The notes beneath the pieces are model-generated. The model saw only the letters and a list, made by a program, of their open reading frames with translations, searched no databases and was not told the origin of the DNA. From Lates calcarifer (Eukaryota; Chordata; Actinopteri; Centropomidae), in contig NC_066855.1 of the NCBI RefSeq assembly GCF_001640805.2, positions 17,512,639-17,576,638 on the forward strand: 64,000 nucleotides of DNA, read 5' to 3'. Positions 34,926-46,439 of the stretch are shown here, in pieces (the first letter of the stretch is position 1; each line of letters opens with the position of its first letter). The translations under genes were made by a program, and so were the position numbers.

Positions 34926-37389
34926 ACCTCTGCTTGTTCCCAAAGCTATAATCTCTTCAGTCTTTATTGGCAGTTTTGTGGTGGATTTCAGGTGTGGAAT
35001 TTATGCGCTAAAAGGAGGAATCCAACCTGAATCACTCAACAAATCATGAAGTACATTGTGTTTCTGGATTTATATATATATTTATATCTGGTTTGGTGGT
35101 ATGTATTTTCTCATTTCCCAGTGGTTTGATAGTAGAAGAACTAAAAAGTAACAAATTGTTAGTATTTCTCTTTCAAAAAGCTGTCATTTACACCAAACAA
35201 AGATTGAAGCTGAGAGTTAGAAATCATTTACCAACGCAGAAGTAGATGATAGAGTCTGAGGAAAAGTGGTTCACCAAGTTTTTGCATAAGTAGATAGAAA
35301 GAAGTGAAAATGAGTCTGGTGCTCTTAGTGGATAGTTCCCTTAAAAGTTTTTATGTGAGTATTTGACAATTCACAGAGATGAGAAGATAAGAATTCAGAT
35401 ATCCTGTCTGTTTGTTTTCCCATGTAACAGCTTCCATTTAAATCATTAAGAGAAATGCCAAATCTGACGGCCTGTTGGAGAATCGTAAGGGCCAGATATT
35501 CAGAACAGAATTAGGTGGTTGCGGGGGTTTGTTTAAGCTCGTGGTTTGTTTATTAGTGAGTTTGTCTGGTGACAGAGCTGTGAACCAGCTGGTTGGTTTG
35601 GTTCAGTTTTGTGTGTTCAGACACAAACTGTCCAGTCTCTAACTCTGAAATCACTGAGTCACACTGGCTGAATTATTTATCTTTCATCTACAACAAAACT
35701 GGAAACCATCTTCCTGTTCCCTGACAACAACTAGCCCTCCAAACTAAATGACAAAAGAGGTAGTTAAAGTGTTGTCTGATCACGGTTGTCGTCAACATTT
35801 TTTACCAGTGTTTTCCAAAACTGTGACAAGAATTAGTCATGGCCCCTCAGCAGTTAAAATTTAGGCAACTAAAGCTAGTTGGTTTAAGTCAAGTGATGAT
35901 GGTAGTAGAGTTAAAGTTAGTATTATGTGTTGGTAGTATTGGTCACATGTGTTGTTTTTAAGCTTGAGATGTTTAAACAAATGTGCTTTTGTTTTTCTCA
36001 TGAGGGGTCTCACATACTGTGGTGCAAGTAGTCTTTTTATAGTTTTATACAGTAAATATACTGATAAAAAGCATTATAATATGGGACTGAAGCTCATTAC
36101 TTTTTTATGTAAATGTGTCTGTAGCAGCATAGTATGGATTACTGTCGAACAATGTTGTTACTGGATGCTATAAGTTTGTAATTTAACTGTGATTGTTTTA
36201 AATACAAAAACAGGTTTTGTAGAAAATACTTTTCAATACTTTTTTGTTTCACAATGCATTGAAAGAATAATAGATTGTATTATCTGTTCCAAACCACAGG
36301 TACTATGTTCTTTAGTTTAACTTGGTGTTATATTATTGTTTTTTTTTCATTTTTACTGACATCAGTGGCTGCAGGAGTGGTGGTAGTAGTAGTAGATTTT
36401 AAAGGCTCCTCTCCCCAGCAAACCAAAAATTCTTGGTCTCCCAGTTTCTTCATTTTGTTATTTTACATTTCAAACAGCTGATATCCGGTCTCAGAACAAA
36501 GCAGTCGTCTATTTATTCAGCAGCAGAAAAGAAAAATTCACTTGTCACAGACAGAAATAGAACTGAAGCCTTAGATGTTAAATCGTCATCTCAGGAGCCT
36601 GTCAGTCAGTTTTTAAAAACTCTGATTGCTGTTGAACTTTTCAGCGTCGGACCCCTGAGCTTTCTGCTCGCAGCTCCTTAAATTAGTCTTTTGTTCTCGT
36701 GGATGGCCTCTCTCCTCCATACTGCCCTCCTCTGCTTATCTTCTACTCTTCCTCCTCCTCCCTCTTATCTGTCCTCTTCAGTACTTCCTCTCTTTATTAG
36801 TGAACCACTTCTGCTCACCAGATAAGTTCTGTCTGTCCGTCTGTCTGAGTCTCTGCTGGACTGAATTTGTGAGTAAATAATCCTCATTCCATCACATTGT
36901 TTGATTATTTAAAAAAAAAAATCTTTTCACTCTCTGTAATGCATTTCCTCTAGTTCTGATGGTCAAAAATGGTCAGTACATTTTTGTGAGGAAAATCACT
37001 CTTTCACATTTTAGGTCCAATAAAAAGCTGGATCACTAAATATATTTCATGCCAGGACAGGACTTTGCATTTCATTTCAAAACTAACTGGTCTAGTTTAA
37101 ATGAATGACAGGGCTTTTTAGACCATCAGAGTGGACACGGCTCAATGCTCATGCACTAAAGGCACAAAACCACAGAAGCTACATGAAGCCTGAAAAAGAG
37201 CCACATGAATTGGTCTTCATCATGAAATGTTATATCTGGTGCCTGTTAGATTTTTGTACTTTTTGGGTACAAATGATTCTTTAGCCTTACTGTTGCATGA
37301 GAAGAAAGGTGTGTTCAAAAGACAAAACAATACATAAATGAATAAATAACTTAATTAAAAATTGTGGCCAGAGGTTGATGAGGTATGTT
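34926..37389. other. Unique AT-rich non-coding DNA
   Basis: No gene or element recognised. A pyrimidine-rich patch lies at 36700-36785. Confidence 0.55.
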
Positions 37390-37440
37390 TCTTCTTCTTC
37401 TTCTTCCTTCCTTCCTTCCTTCCTTCCTTTCTTCCTGTCT
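37390..37440. repeat. (CTT)n(CCTT)n compound microsatellite
   Basis: Trinucleotide CTT steps pass into tetranucleotide CTTC steps. Confidence 0.92.
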
Positions 37441-37585
37441 TCCACTCTGTCTCTCTGGTCAGAAAAAGATCAGCCTGTGGTTGTTTTTTTCTTTCCTTCA
37501 TTCAATCTGTTCTGCTTTATTGATTTTAATTATTCTCTGAATGATTAACTCACCAAGCTCAGCAGAGTCTGTTTGCAGATGCAGC

Positions 37586-37588
<3 letters not shown>

Positions 37589-37627
<39 letters not shown>

Positions 37628-37630
37628 TAT
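37589..37630. repeat. (TG)n microsatellite
   Basis: About 16 TG units followed by an A-interrupted extension. Confidence 0.95.
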
Positions 37631-37974
37631 GATGTTAACCAGAGGTGCAGTGGGCGTGCTGAATTGTCAGCAGCAGTAAGTTAACATAATGGATATACTA
37701 TGTTGAAGGCACATTGTCAGTGTCAAGTGTGTGTGCATGCGTAAAATATGGATGAGTGTGGTGTGTGTGTTTTTGTCAGTTCGACATGTGTCTGGGTGTT
37801 CTGCCTGTGTCTGTCTGTCAGTTTGCTCAACACATAATTCTTTCATTCTTTTTTTAATCTCTTGAATGTGTTAAATGTGCCTTTTTTCCATTAAATCCCT
37901 AATAATGATGTACTGAGAATGCCACAGGTTTAAATATGGTTAAGAGTTATTGTTAGTTATAAAAGAATCAATTA

Positions 37975-38215
37975 ATGAGTATTAAATTAGGGATGTTTTG
38001 ATCCATTTTAGGCAGATTTTAAGGGCTGTTAATGGGAAAAGACCCATTAAATGTACCCGTAATCAATTAAATATCAGAAACTAATTACCTTGACTTTTAT
38101 AATAAACCCATAGAACTGTAGGCTTTGAGATTGAGGTCATTTTTTAAGGTCAGCTTAATTTTTTCTATTCCAAACTTTAACAGCTCAATTAACTAAAAAT
38201 ATTTAATCTGAGTGT
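37975..38215. other. Candidate conserved non-coding element, homeodomain-motif rich
   Basis: Dense TAAT-core words (TAATCAATTAAA, CTAATTACC, TCAATTAACTAA) with AAGGTCA half-site words, no simple repeats and smooth complexity across about 240 bp. Among the best enhancer-like stretches in the window; alignment is needed to call it. Confidence 0.4.
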
Positions 38216-38486
38216 GATGTTTCTTTAAGACAGTTTGTGTTTTTGTCTTCACCGTGTGTTTTTGCGTGTTTCATGTTTGCTTGAGTGTGTAACTGTGTGT
38301 ATTCCCTCATCCCGTAGCTCCCTCTTCAAACATAACTACAATGATGTTCTGGTTAGTTCTTCTACTTCTCCTCTACTCTCAGTCTCATTACCAAACTCCA
38401 AGTGGGATTTTTTCCCCCTGCACAGAGATGCCTTAATAGCATTTTTTCTGACTCTGACCAATCATTTCAGTTCTCTGTGTGAGCAG

Positions 38487-38489
<3 letters not shown>
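38216..38489. other. Unique non-coding DNA
   Basis: No feature; open frames here derive from TG/CT bias. Confidence 0.5.

Positions 38490-38525
<36 letters not shown>
38490..38525. repeat. (TG)17 microsatellite
   Basis: Pure TG run. Confidence 0.95.
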
Positions 38526-38527
<2 letters not shown>

Positions 38528-38685
38528 TCTGCACAATTTTCAGCAGTGTTGTTCCCTCTGTGGCTTTTTGTTTTAGTTGGTTTGTTTTTCCACTGATCAA
38601 CTACAAAGTGCTGACCCTGCACATGTTAGCAGCTGCTGACTGACAAAAGTTTGTAGCCTGTTTAGCATGTTTTTCTTTTTCTTTG

Positions 38686-39510
38686 TCTCTCTCTCTCTCT
38701 TCTTTACAAATGTTGCATTGATTTGATGCATTCATTGTTTCCTCTCTCCTTCTTCCCTCCTTTCCTCCCATTTTCACATTTCTCATGTCTCATCTTTCTT
38801 CTTTTCCTATACCACCGTTTCCTCTCCTCTTGTTCCCCTTCTCTCCCAACACCCATCCTCCTCCCTTGTTTCCTCACCTCACTAATCCTGCTCTCCTTCT
38901 CTTTCAACTTTCCTCTCACCTCCTCCCATCTTTATTCACCTTTACCTATTATTTTCTTTCCTTTCTTTCTTTCTTTCCTCCCTCTTTCCTTTTCCCTCCC
39001 TCTCTTTTCTCCTCTCCTTTGTCTTCCTCATCCCACTATTCCCTTTCTTTTCCTAGTTTTTCTCTCTTTTTCCCTCCGCAAACCATCACCTCTTCTCAAT
39101 CCTCCCTCTCTTATATCTTGTCCTTGTGTCTTGTCTCTACTCTTTCTCTTGTCTTTTCTCTGTCCGCTCTCATTCTCTTTTTCTTTCCACCTGTCCTCTC
39201 ATTACACCTTGCTTTCTTGCTGCCTTATTTCACGTCACATTATCTCCTCTCCTTCTCTTTTCCTTTTTTCTCACCTCATCTTCTTCTTTTGTCATTTTTT
39301 CCATTTCACTCTTTTCGTCCCTTTCATGTCCTCTTTATCACTCTTCTCTATTTCCCGTTTCCTTCCCCATCCAATCATTTCCTTGTCCTCCTTCATGTGC
39401 TCTCACCTCGTCTCATCTTTTCTTCTCCTCCTCTGTTCCCCTCCTCCTCTCCTTCTCTCTCCTCGAGGTCCCCTGCTTCTCTTCTTCTTGTCCTTCTCAT
39501 TAGTTGGGAT
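38686..39510. repeat. ~820-bp polypyrimidine tract
   Basis: The plus strand is overwhelmingly C and T with only scattered purines. It contains the longest open frame of the window (276 codons, 38723-39553) plus two overlapping long frames in other registers. All are Phe/Leu/Ser/Pro-rich and exist because TAA, TAG and TGA need purines. It is not a gene. Such tracts can adopt triplex (H-DNA) structures. Confidence 0.92.
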
Positions 39511-39579
39511 TTATAACATGTTCATGCATGTGAGGCACCGTAGAACAAATTAAGCTCTCTGGCAGCAGTGTGTTTCTTT

Positions 39580-39735
39580 ATCCCTCCTCCCTTTGCGATA
39601 ATTTCCAGTATAATCTGTCTTTGCCGGGCCGGGGTCCCCAACTGGTCCCATAATCCTCTTTGTAACACAACGCAATTAGAAGTTCACACCATCGAGTTTG
39701 GGCCGTGCAGTCGAGGCTTCAGGGGGCTGTAACGA
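39580..39735. other. Candidate conserved non-coding element
   Basis: Directly after the polypyrimidine tract. Contains CATAATCCTCTTTGT (OTX/PITX-like TAATCC beside a SOX-like CTTTGT) and GCAATTAGAAG. Conservation is untested. Confidence 0.35.
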
Positions 39736-39910
39736 GAGCAGGAGGCGTGGGTGAAGGTGAGCTCAGGTCAGGGTGATGGTGGTTACCCCTCAGAGCTGCA
39801 CGTGTGAACATACTGCGTGATGCTGCTGGAGAAACTGGCTGCTTTGTTATTGCGTATGATGGATTTCAAACACGTCTTGAGCAAAGATTTAGTGCATCAC
39901 TAAATTTGTT
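39736..39910. other. Unique non-coding DNA
   Basis: No feature recognised. Confidence 0.5.
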
Positions 39911-40136
39911 ACATTATATGGCCAAAAGTAGGTGGACAGCTGAACATCACAGTAATATGTGTTAACTGAACATCTCATTCCAAAACCATGGACACTGATC
40001 TACAGTTCTGTTAGGCTCCACTCCTCCTAGTTTGAGTCTTTGCACCAGGAGCAGGGACTTAAGAGCATTAGTTCGGCCCAGCACTAATGTTGGAACTAAT
40101 ACTAGTTCATCCAAAGTTTGCTGGTTGAGGTCAAGG
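39911..40136 (-). mobile_element. Tc1/mariner remnant (transposase C-terminal region and one end)
   Basis: The start, TATATGGCCAAAAGTAGGTG with GACAGCTGAACATCAC, and the following CATCTCATTCCAAAACCATG match the end of an abundant teleost Tc1-like element. On the minus strand, 40123-40134 reads TTGACCTCAACC, the remnant of the conserved S-P-D-L-N-P codons of Tc1 transposase, followed by codons resembling the L-W-D-E-L stretch. The glutamate of the DDE triad normally lies just after that motif; here the frame is degraded. The element stops abruptly at about 40136, where another element begins. Inactive. Confidence 0.75.
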
Positions 40137-40540
40137 TAGGGCTGAATTGAATTTTAACCAAAATTATGATTTGAACTAATCCTATTAGCAAACTGCAAAG
40201 GCTCCTGACTCTGACCCAGTGGTTAATCATGTCGTATCATTGTCTGTGTGTGACAGTCATGCTCACCAATCAGAAGTGGCCCAAATCAAAGCGAATGTGC
40301 ACACGCCTACTACCAAAAAACATGTGTAAGAAAGCTTGTGGTGCGAAAAATGGCAGCTGCATACTTTGGATCAGAGGAGACAGGCTTGACAGCTCACTAT
40401 GTTAAGTGCAAGAAAAGCTCCAACAAGTGTTATAAGTCTCTGAAAATCATAAATGAACCAACTGAACCTTTCATTCCCACTCCCCTGGACAACCTGCTCC
40501 CCATAACAGCCACCCCAGGGAAAAAACAGTAGTTAATACT
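40137..40540 (+). mobile_element. Possible decayed 5' part of a hAT element with BED-finger-like remnant
   Basis: TAGGGCTGAATTGAATTTTA, followed by ACCAAAATTATGATTTG, resembles the TAGGGCTGAACGATT-type hAT terminus and abuts the Tc1 remnant. About 200 bp on, the plus-strand frame 40338-40532 reads A-A-A-Y-F-G-S-E-E then V-K-C-K-K-S, which recalls the start of BED zinc fingers found at hAT transposase N termini (F-G, then paired cysteines). The distal histidines are not evident. No right end is found. Inference; it could be chance. Confidence 0.35.
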
Positions 40541-40814
40541 GAACTGAACCGTCTATTTCTTGAGCAGGCTGATAAACAAGAGTGTGGTTTATAATGATGA
40601 TGGGAAAAACACTTGCTGTGGGGAAAAGTAAAAATCAAAGCGAACACATCATCCATTATAGTATACTGAAAAACAAAAGTGAGGGTAAATGAAAACCTAG
40701 AGGTAGCTCTGGAAGATCTAATGGATGTTGACAGTGGATTAGTTCAGCAGTAACTTTAATGTGTGTAGAAGTGAAATGGCACTGAAAGGCAAACAATCGA
40801 TTCAACTGACAGAA

Positions 40815-41000
40815 ACTTTATCTGCAACATTTTTGATAATCCTTTTAGCCTTTTAAAAATGACCACTTCATGTTGTCCCAGGTTCTCAAATATAAGGATT
40901 TTCAGCTTCTTTATGTGTCTTTAGACTGTTTGCTGAACTATGTAATTGATTTAGGAATCAAAAACATCAATAAATGAATTGATAGTGAAAAATAATTAAC
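40815..41000 (-). mobile_element. hAT-like MITE copy ('agggctgcaac' family), internally deleted
   Basis: CAACATTTTTGATAATCCTT, GGTTCTCAAATATAAGGATT, TTCAGCTTCTTTATGTGTCT and the end ATTGATAGTGAAAAATAATT match, in order and on the minus strand, the same teleost MITE as at 20945-21275. The middle part of the consensus is missing. Confidence 0.7.
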
Positions 41001-42499
41001 TTTCAGAGTAGTGTAACACTGGAATTTCCTTCTTCTCTGATGTGAAATTTACTCATTATCAGTAGCACTAATGGGCAAAATTATCAATATAAAACTTGGG
41101 CTGGAAAAGTACAGACTTGTCTGTTAAGTCTGTCTGTGACTGCTGTGTTAGCATGAGTCAGGGCAGCCACCATGACAGCATGACGAAAGAGCTGTATACC
41201 GCCGCTGCCTCGTTTTACACCATACATTAACACACAGCGACAAAGATAAGATGTTCATTTAACACACACACACACACATAGTGGAGGCAGCAGGACATTA
41301 TCAGGCAGTCCATGTGTCATACAACCACCGATCAGAGCGAGATGATGACAGCTGATCGATACAGGTATCTGAGTGTCCTGACCTTCATCTCAGGCCTGTC
41401 AATCAACAGCAGCTTGATAAAAACCTGAGCAGGCGTTTGTCTGAACACAAAGTGCCGTCTGACAGGTCAGACGACATCAAGTTTGAAACAACGTTATCGC
41501 TGCCATTCCTCAACTGCAGCGGAAGCATGGCGGTCAGATTAGGATCGACCTTCCAGCAGCATGAAGGCTGAGTTTTGGACACTCACTTTAAAACATACTG
41601 CTTTTTGTAAACACTCTGGCTTCAATTTAACTATACACTGCATGAAAAATAAGACTAAATAGTGATTTCTGTTCCCTTTTAATGTTTTTGTTTTGTCTAA
41701 TCACTAAATAAATGCTGTGGGAACTCTGTGAATTTATGAAGTGAAGTCACTGCCTTATAATTTGTTATTTCCCCAAGGCTGGTCACAAGCAGATTAAAAA
41801 GGATCTCTACATTTTTTTGAGAGAACAAATCAATACCGAAAGTTAACGGCTGGGTTATTGTTTCCCAGAACTCTCCTGACTTCCTACAGAGTATATTAGA
41901 CTCAGAGGCAACAGCAGATGAAGTAACCAGTTTTTAGGCCATGAGGAATATTGTTTTTTAAATGTGGCGACCTCCAGAGAAAAGGTTTTATGAGATAACA
42001 GAAAAGTAGTGAGACGTTGAACACTGAGAGATATTCAGAGAACTGAATATCATTATAAAGTACACAAGTCATTCTCAACTTTTCTCCAAATTTGCCTTTT
42101 GAGAAGGAGAAAAAACCTAAGTGTGAATCAGTGGGCAGCAGGAGGCGAGCTGTGATGACGAACCAGATTAGGCTGGCTGAAAGTTTGTCAACTAATTCCT
42201 ACCAGATGGCAGGTAACTGACTGTTGACTTGAGGTTGTTTTCCACTCCAGAAGTCATATTTAGTGGGTGGTATAGCCAAAAAAAAAAAAAAAGTGTCTGG
42301 CGTCTGCCTGCTATCTGACAGATGGCTGATGGGTAACCTGACTGCCTCCCCAGTGTCCTTCAGAGGACACAGCAAGGTTCATTTCGCAAGTCATTTCTTC
42401 AGTTTTGTTTTCTGTAAGGTGAACCAACACTGAATTTCGTTTCGCTTACAAGTGAGGGACAACAGTAAAGATTCACTGTAGAGACCTTGAAGTAAGAAC
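41001..42499. other. Unique non-coding DNA
   Basis: A (CA)8 patch lies near 41262-41278 and an A15 run near 42279-42293. No gene recognised. Confidence 0.5.
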
Positions 42500-42860
42500 T
42501 AAGTACTAAATCTGTTCAGTGTCACAAAGTGCAAGAAGATCAGTTAAAGAAGTGCACAGCAAGTGCTAGTTCAGCTTGTTAGGGTGTTAGAGGTGTTAGG
42601 AGAGGAGAGAAGTCTTCAAGGGATGCTACTGCCCTGATAGTATTTTGGGAGCTGGTTCCACCATTAGGGAACTGCAAACAAGAGTTTCACTGTGCATGAA
42701 GGGAGGCATTGAAGTAGTCAGTGCAAGAGATAACCATGGCCTCTACCAAGAGTTGGTTGGTGTGAGTCTGAGAATGATGGCTGATGGTAGCAGACTGCAG
42801 TTGCGGGCTGTGCATTTCAGAACTTATTGTTGGAACTGAGACGCACAGATAACCTCTACA
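42500..42860 (-). mobile_element. Decayed L2/CR1-type LINE fragment (C-terminal reverse-transcriptase region)
   Basis: The minus-strand open frame 42687-42896 ends in the peptide QLLVEAMVISCTDYFNASL (roughly residues 48-66). This closely parallels the Q-L-V-A-L-V-I-S-R-L-D-Y-C-N-L-L pattern of the thumb-side region of fish L2/CR1-type LINE reverse transcriptases; the R-L and C positions are mutated here. On the plus strand GGGAGCTGGTTCCACCATTA and GGGAGGCATTGAAGTAGTCA sit in the same order as in the common fish repeat. It is a dead fragment with no intact ORF. Confidence 0.7.
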
Positions 42861-42964
42861 ACAGAGTCGTTGAACTCTTTTTCCTCCTTCAGCCATTGTG
42901 GGTTGAAAAAAACGCCATTAAAAACTAACTTGTGGTAGTAGGTATAGATGTGGATTTCTAGCCC

Positions 42965-43200
42965 TGATCATAGACTGTATATAAAGATGCCCTGACCAGT
43001 ATGCTCTCTGACCATCCAATCACAAATGACATGAAAATGTTGATGTTATCATAGGCCTGCTAGGTGGTCCCTGGTCTCGAAATCTGATTGGTTAAAGTAT
43101 CCGCGAAGCAACAGTTTGTTGATTCTGAAGGTCTCAGAATCAACAAAGGCAGATTTCTTGTAACTCAGCAACACGGGGCTGAAACCTGATTGGATAAAAG
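42965..43200. repeat. Probable dispersed repeat ('atagactgtatataaagatg') with hairpin
   Basis: ATAGACTGTATATAAAGATG (42971 on) is the recognisable start of a fish dispersed repeat. CTGATTGG(T/A)TAAA occurs twice, about 100 bp apart, near 43084 and 43186. The perfect 14-bp hairpin at 43115-43147 lies inside. Confidence 0.5.
43115..43147. repeat. Perfect 14-bp stem-loop
   Basis: TTTGTTGATTCTGA (43115-43128) is exactly complementary to TCAGAATCAACAAA (43134-43147), with the 5-nt loop AGGTC. The longest perfect non-microsatellite stem I found in the window. Confidence 0.95.
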
Positions 43201-43351
43201 TTCTTACATAACTTTTCCTCATGTAACATTAAACTTTTGTTTATTTATTGTATTTTTATTTTTTAAATGTCAGGTCTTCTTCCAAAAAGTCACGACTACT
43301 GGTTTGCCCTGTCTATGCAAATTGTTCTATCAACTCACTGGGACAGTGTGT

Positions 43352-43395
43352 GCACACACACACACACACAGTGACACACATAGATACAGATACAC
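43352..43395. repeat. Interrupted (CA)n
   Basis: About 10 CA units, then GTGACACACATAGATACAGA-type steps. Confidence 0.85.
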
Positions 43396-43479
43396 AAGTC
43401 TTCTCCTCTTTCATCTGAATTTTTTAACTGTATGGATTACTCCACCGTGTGTGATGCCTGTGGTCGCTCACATGCAGAT

Positions 43480-43600
43480 TTCTGTGCCGTTATCAGAGGA
43501 GTTCCACCTCACAGGCAGCCAATCAGCTTGCAGCTGCCCGGCTAATGGCCTCCATAATCAATTTGTTGGCTTTTTCTAATTTTAAATCCAATTACCTTGG
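43480..43600. other. Candidate conserved non-coding element
   Basis: GCCAATCAGCTTGCAGCTGC, CGGCTAATGGCC, CATAATCAATTTG and CCAATTACC are packed into about 100 bp with no simple repeats. Enhancer-like composition; inference only. Confidence 0.35.
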
Positions 43601-46082
43601 GGGTGGGGGATTGAGGGCTGGCAGGGGCTATTGATGGTGTATTTGTGTGTCCCAGTGAGTGTATGTGCATGTGTGTGTGTGTGCATGCACTGTCCCAGTA
43701 AGTTGACAGAACAATTTGCGTTGACAGGGCAATTTGTTTTTGTTCTTGTCGGCAGCCTCAGATTGGAAAAGTGAAAATGTGCCTCACTCCCCGAACAACA
43801 CACACACACACACACATGCGCACATTAACACGGAAACACACACACATATCTTAGTTGGCCTCATTCCTTCTATACCTCACCTCTCTCTCTGTCTCTTGTT
43901 CCCTCTGTTTCTCTCTTTCATTCAGTCACTCAGTCATTCAGACCCACAAACACACACACACACAGGATAAGGTCAATTTAGGTACCAGTGGATGAGGATA
44001 ATCTGGCAACACTGCAAACAGCCAGTAAATAATCAGCTGCAAAAAACTGTGAAACTGGCTTTGTCATTTGTGTGTGTTTGCGTGTGTGCGTGTGTGTGTG
44101 TTATCAGCAGCCTGCCGGCTTTCTCCCCAGACAGGCCTTTAGCCCTCCCTTGTTCCTGTTTTGCCCTCTATCTCTCAGACACACACACACTCTGATGAGC
44201 TCTTCTTTCATTCGCTTTCATTTTCTCTCTTTTTTTCTTTCTTTCGTTTTTCTTTCTTTCTTCCTTTTCTCTCATCCATCTCTTCCTCATTTACTTCCTG
44301 GTGCAGAGAACAAACGAGGGAAGGGCAACAGAAGTACTTTGACACACAAACACACACTCGCATCCTTGTTGACAGCAGCATCAGTAACGTCTGGTGTGTG
44401 TTGGCTCTGAAAAACGTGAAATCCAGACAGCCGACTCATCTGTTTGAGAGAAAACAATGTTTGTGGTGAGTGAAGTTGTTTGAGGGGAAAATAAATCTTT
44501 ACTTGTCTGCTTCATCTCTCTCACACTCTCCATTCTGTTCATCCCTCCTCTTCTCCTCTTTGCCCTCTCTTTCTTTTTTGGGTTTTTGTAGCTGCTTGAT
44601 TTGTTGAAGAGCTGGAGTCAGAGGTTCATACAGAAAGATCAACTTTATTTGCAGAGACACTTGAGTTTAAAATCAGGGAAAGGAGGTGGAATATTAAACA
44701 CCTTGGAAGATATGTGTGTTGACATTACAGCTAAAAATAAATTCTAAAAACCCACAGTGTTCAACTCTAACTGGCCCTCTCCTGTTAAGACCAGAACAGT
44801 GTATAGAGGGTCTGAAAATGTCTTAATGACGAATGACTAATCTTGCCTTTTAATCAGTTATAGGGTTGACTGCAACCAATTAAAAAATGGGATCTGTCAA
44901 AGGGCAAAGCAGCCTAAATCCTTTTCGGATCCTTAAAAATGTTGAATCTGTTATCTCCAGCAGCCGCAGGGGAGCAGTAAAACACAGATTCACCCTGTTT
45001 ATATTATAATCCACAAGATTTTTCTTTTTCTTTTCTTTTTCTTAGTGACTGTCTGGTGACACAGTGATCAGTGATGTGGTGGTTTATTAGACTTATTGGC
45101 CTAAATCAAAGACAATCCCCCCCCTCCCACTTTTGAGATAAAGACTTTGAGGAGAGGAAACACTGTGACACTTGTCTTGTTGGGAAAGTTTCCCTGAGAT
45201 CTTCTTTCTGTTATGAGTAAAACACATGACATACAGTAACAAGTACATTAGTGTGTCTTCTCTGTCCGTCACAGACTCTCTCTCCTGTCAGACTGTTGAA
45301 GGTCAGAATCATTTTCTCTGTCAGTTTTTCAGACTTAAGTCTTTCTGAGCTCCTCATCTCTGACAGCTGTGATTCTTGGCTCTTTGACAGATTTTCTCCC
45401 TAGTTCATTCCTGCAGTAAAGACATCGGGAGACGCTGTGAGCCTATTTTCACTCGTCATGAAATATGTAATTATTTTCTCTATGGTAACAAAACCTGTTT
45501 CAGGGCTGACTGACTCTGAGAGACTCACTATACAGACTGAAAACAGACTGACATCAGGTGCTAGCCTGGCAACATTAAGGCTACAATCAACCCATAATAC
45601 AACACTCCCTACAGGGGAGTGCAGTAAGCTATTGTTATTTTCCTGGTTAACACAAAAGTATCTAAAAGGTACTGTGAAGGTATAATGACATCAAACCCTC
45701 TGCTGCCTTACAGTATTGTTCCAACAGCAATAGATAGGAGAAATGACCTGTTAGTTGGCTGGACACAGTTCTACAACAGTTTCAGTTTGATGGAATTGTA
45801 TGTTAGTTCTCATATTTTCTGAGAATCAACTAATCACAACTTGTTTTTCTACAGTATAAGTTTGTTTTCAGCTCAGGCAGAAAGTTGGGCAAGTGTTTAT
45901 TTAGGAGATTCTCCTCACAGACAAGTTCACTCTTCTCCTGCTTTAAATATGAATGTCTAGAGATCACACACACTGCTGTCTTGAGTTCACCTCTTTGAAA
46001 TGCTCACAGAGTCAAAACAAAAAAACATTTCAGTTTCAATAGTAGAATGAAATAAGAATGAAATAAAGTATAGTAAGTAAAG
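43601..46082. other. Non-coding DNA with short microsatellites
   Basis: TG run about 43667-43683, CA runs about 43797-43816 and 43949-43963, TG run 44070-44101 with interruptions, CA run 44179-44191 and a pyrimidine tract 44216-44290. 44860-44960 is complex (CCAATTAAAAAATGGG) and might be conserved. No gene recognised. Confidence 0.5.
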
Positions 46083-46150
46083 CAGTGCCCTTAAATATTC
46101 ACCCCCTATGTTGCTTATTGTCCTACAGGAGGAGCTGCAGCACTAAACCT
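46083..46150 (+). mobile_element. Possible transposon-end remnant
   Basis: CAGTGCCCTTAAATATTCAC followed by CCCCTATG resembles the CAGTGCCTTGAAAAAGTATTCACCCCC start of a fish DNA transposon. Only the first ~40 bp are convincing. Confidence 0.3.
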
Positions 46151-46439
46151 TCTCAAAACTTCATTGTGAAACTGTATTTTACTTTTTATTGCGGTTACAT
46201 CAGGTTAGTTTGATGGAAAATTCTGTGCTCCTGGTGCTCTTTGACCTCTGGCTCTCTGTGGTACCAGCAAGGCTCTGAGCTGAGGTTTGAGTTTCAGCAG
46301 AGGAACAGAGGCCTTACTCAAACATTTACACAAGACAGAGCTCATCCAAACCCTGAAAATATGAACCATGTCCCCGGTCCCACAGCAGGATGATGAGTCA
46401 CTGCCTGATGGCTTTATCGTCTACCCTGAACACAACTGA

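Noticed and set aside
38723..39553. 276-codon plus-strand open frame, the longest in the window, with overlapping 243- and 125-codon frames
   Set aside because: All lie in a polypyrimidine tract that cannot encode stops; composition is Phe/Leu/Ser/Pro only, and three registers are open at once.
25309..41373. Shared 16-mer CGATACAGGTATCTGA near 25310 and 41357
   Set aside because: Flanks do not match; about one such pair is expected by chance in 64 kb.
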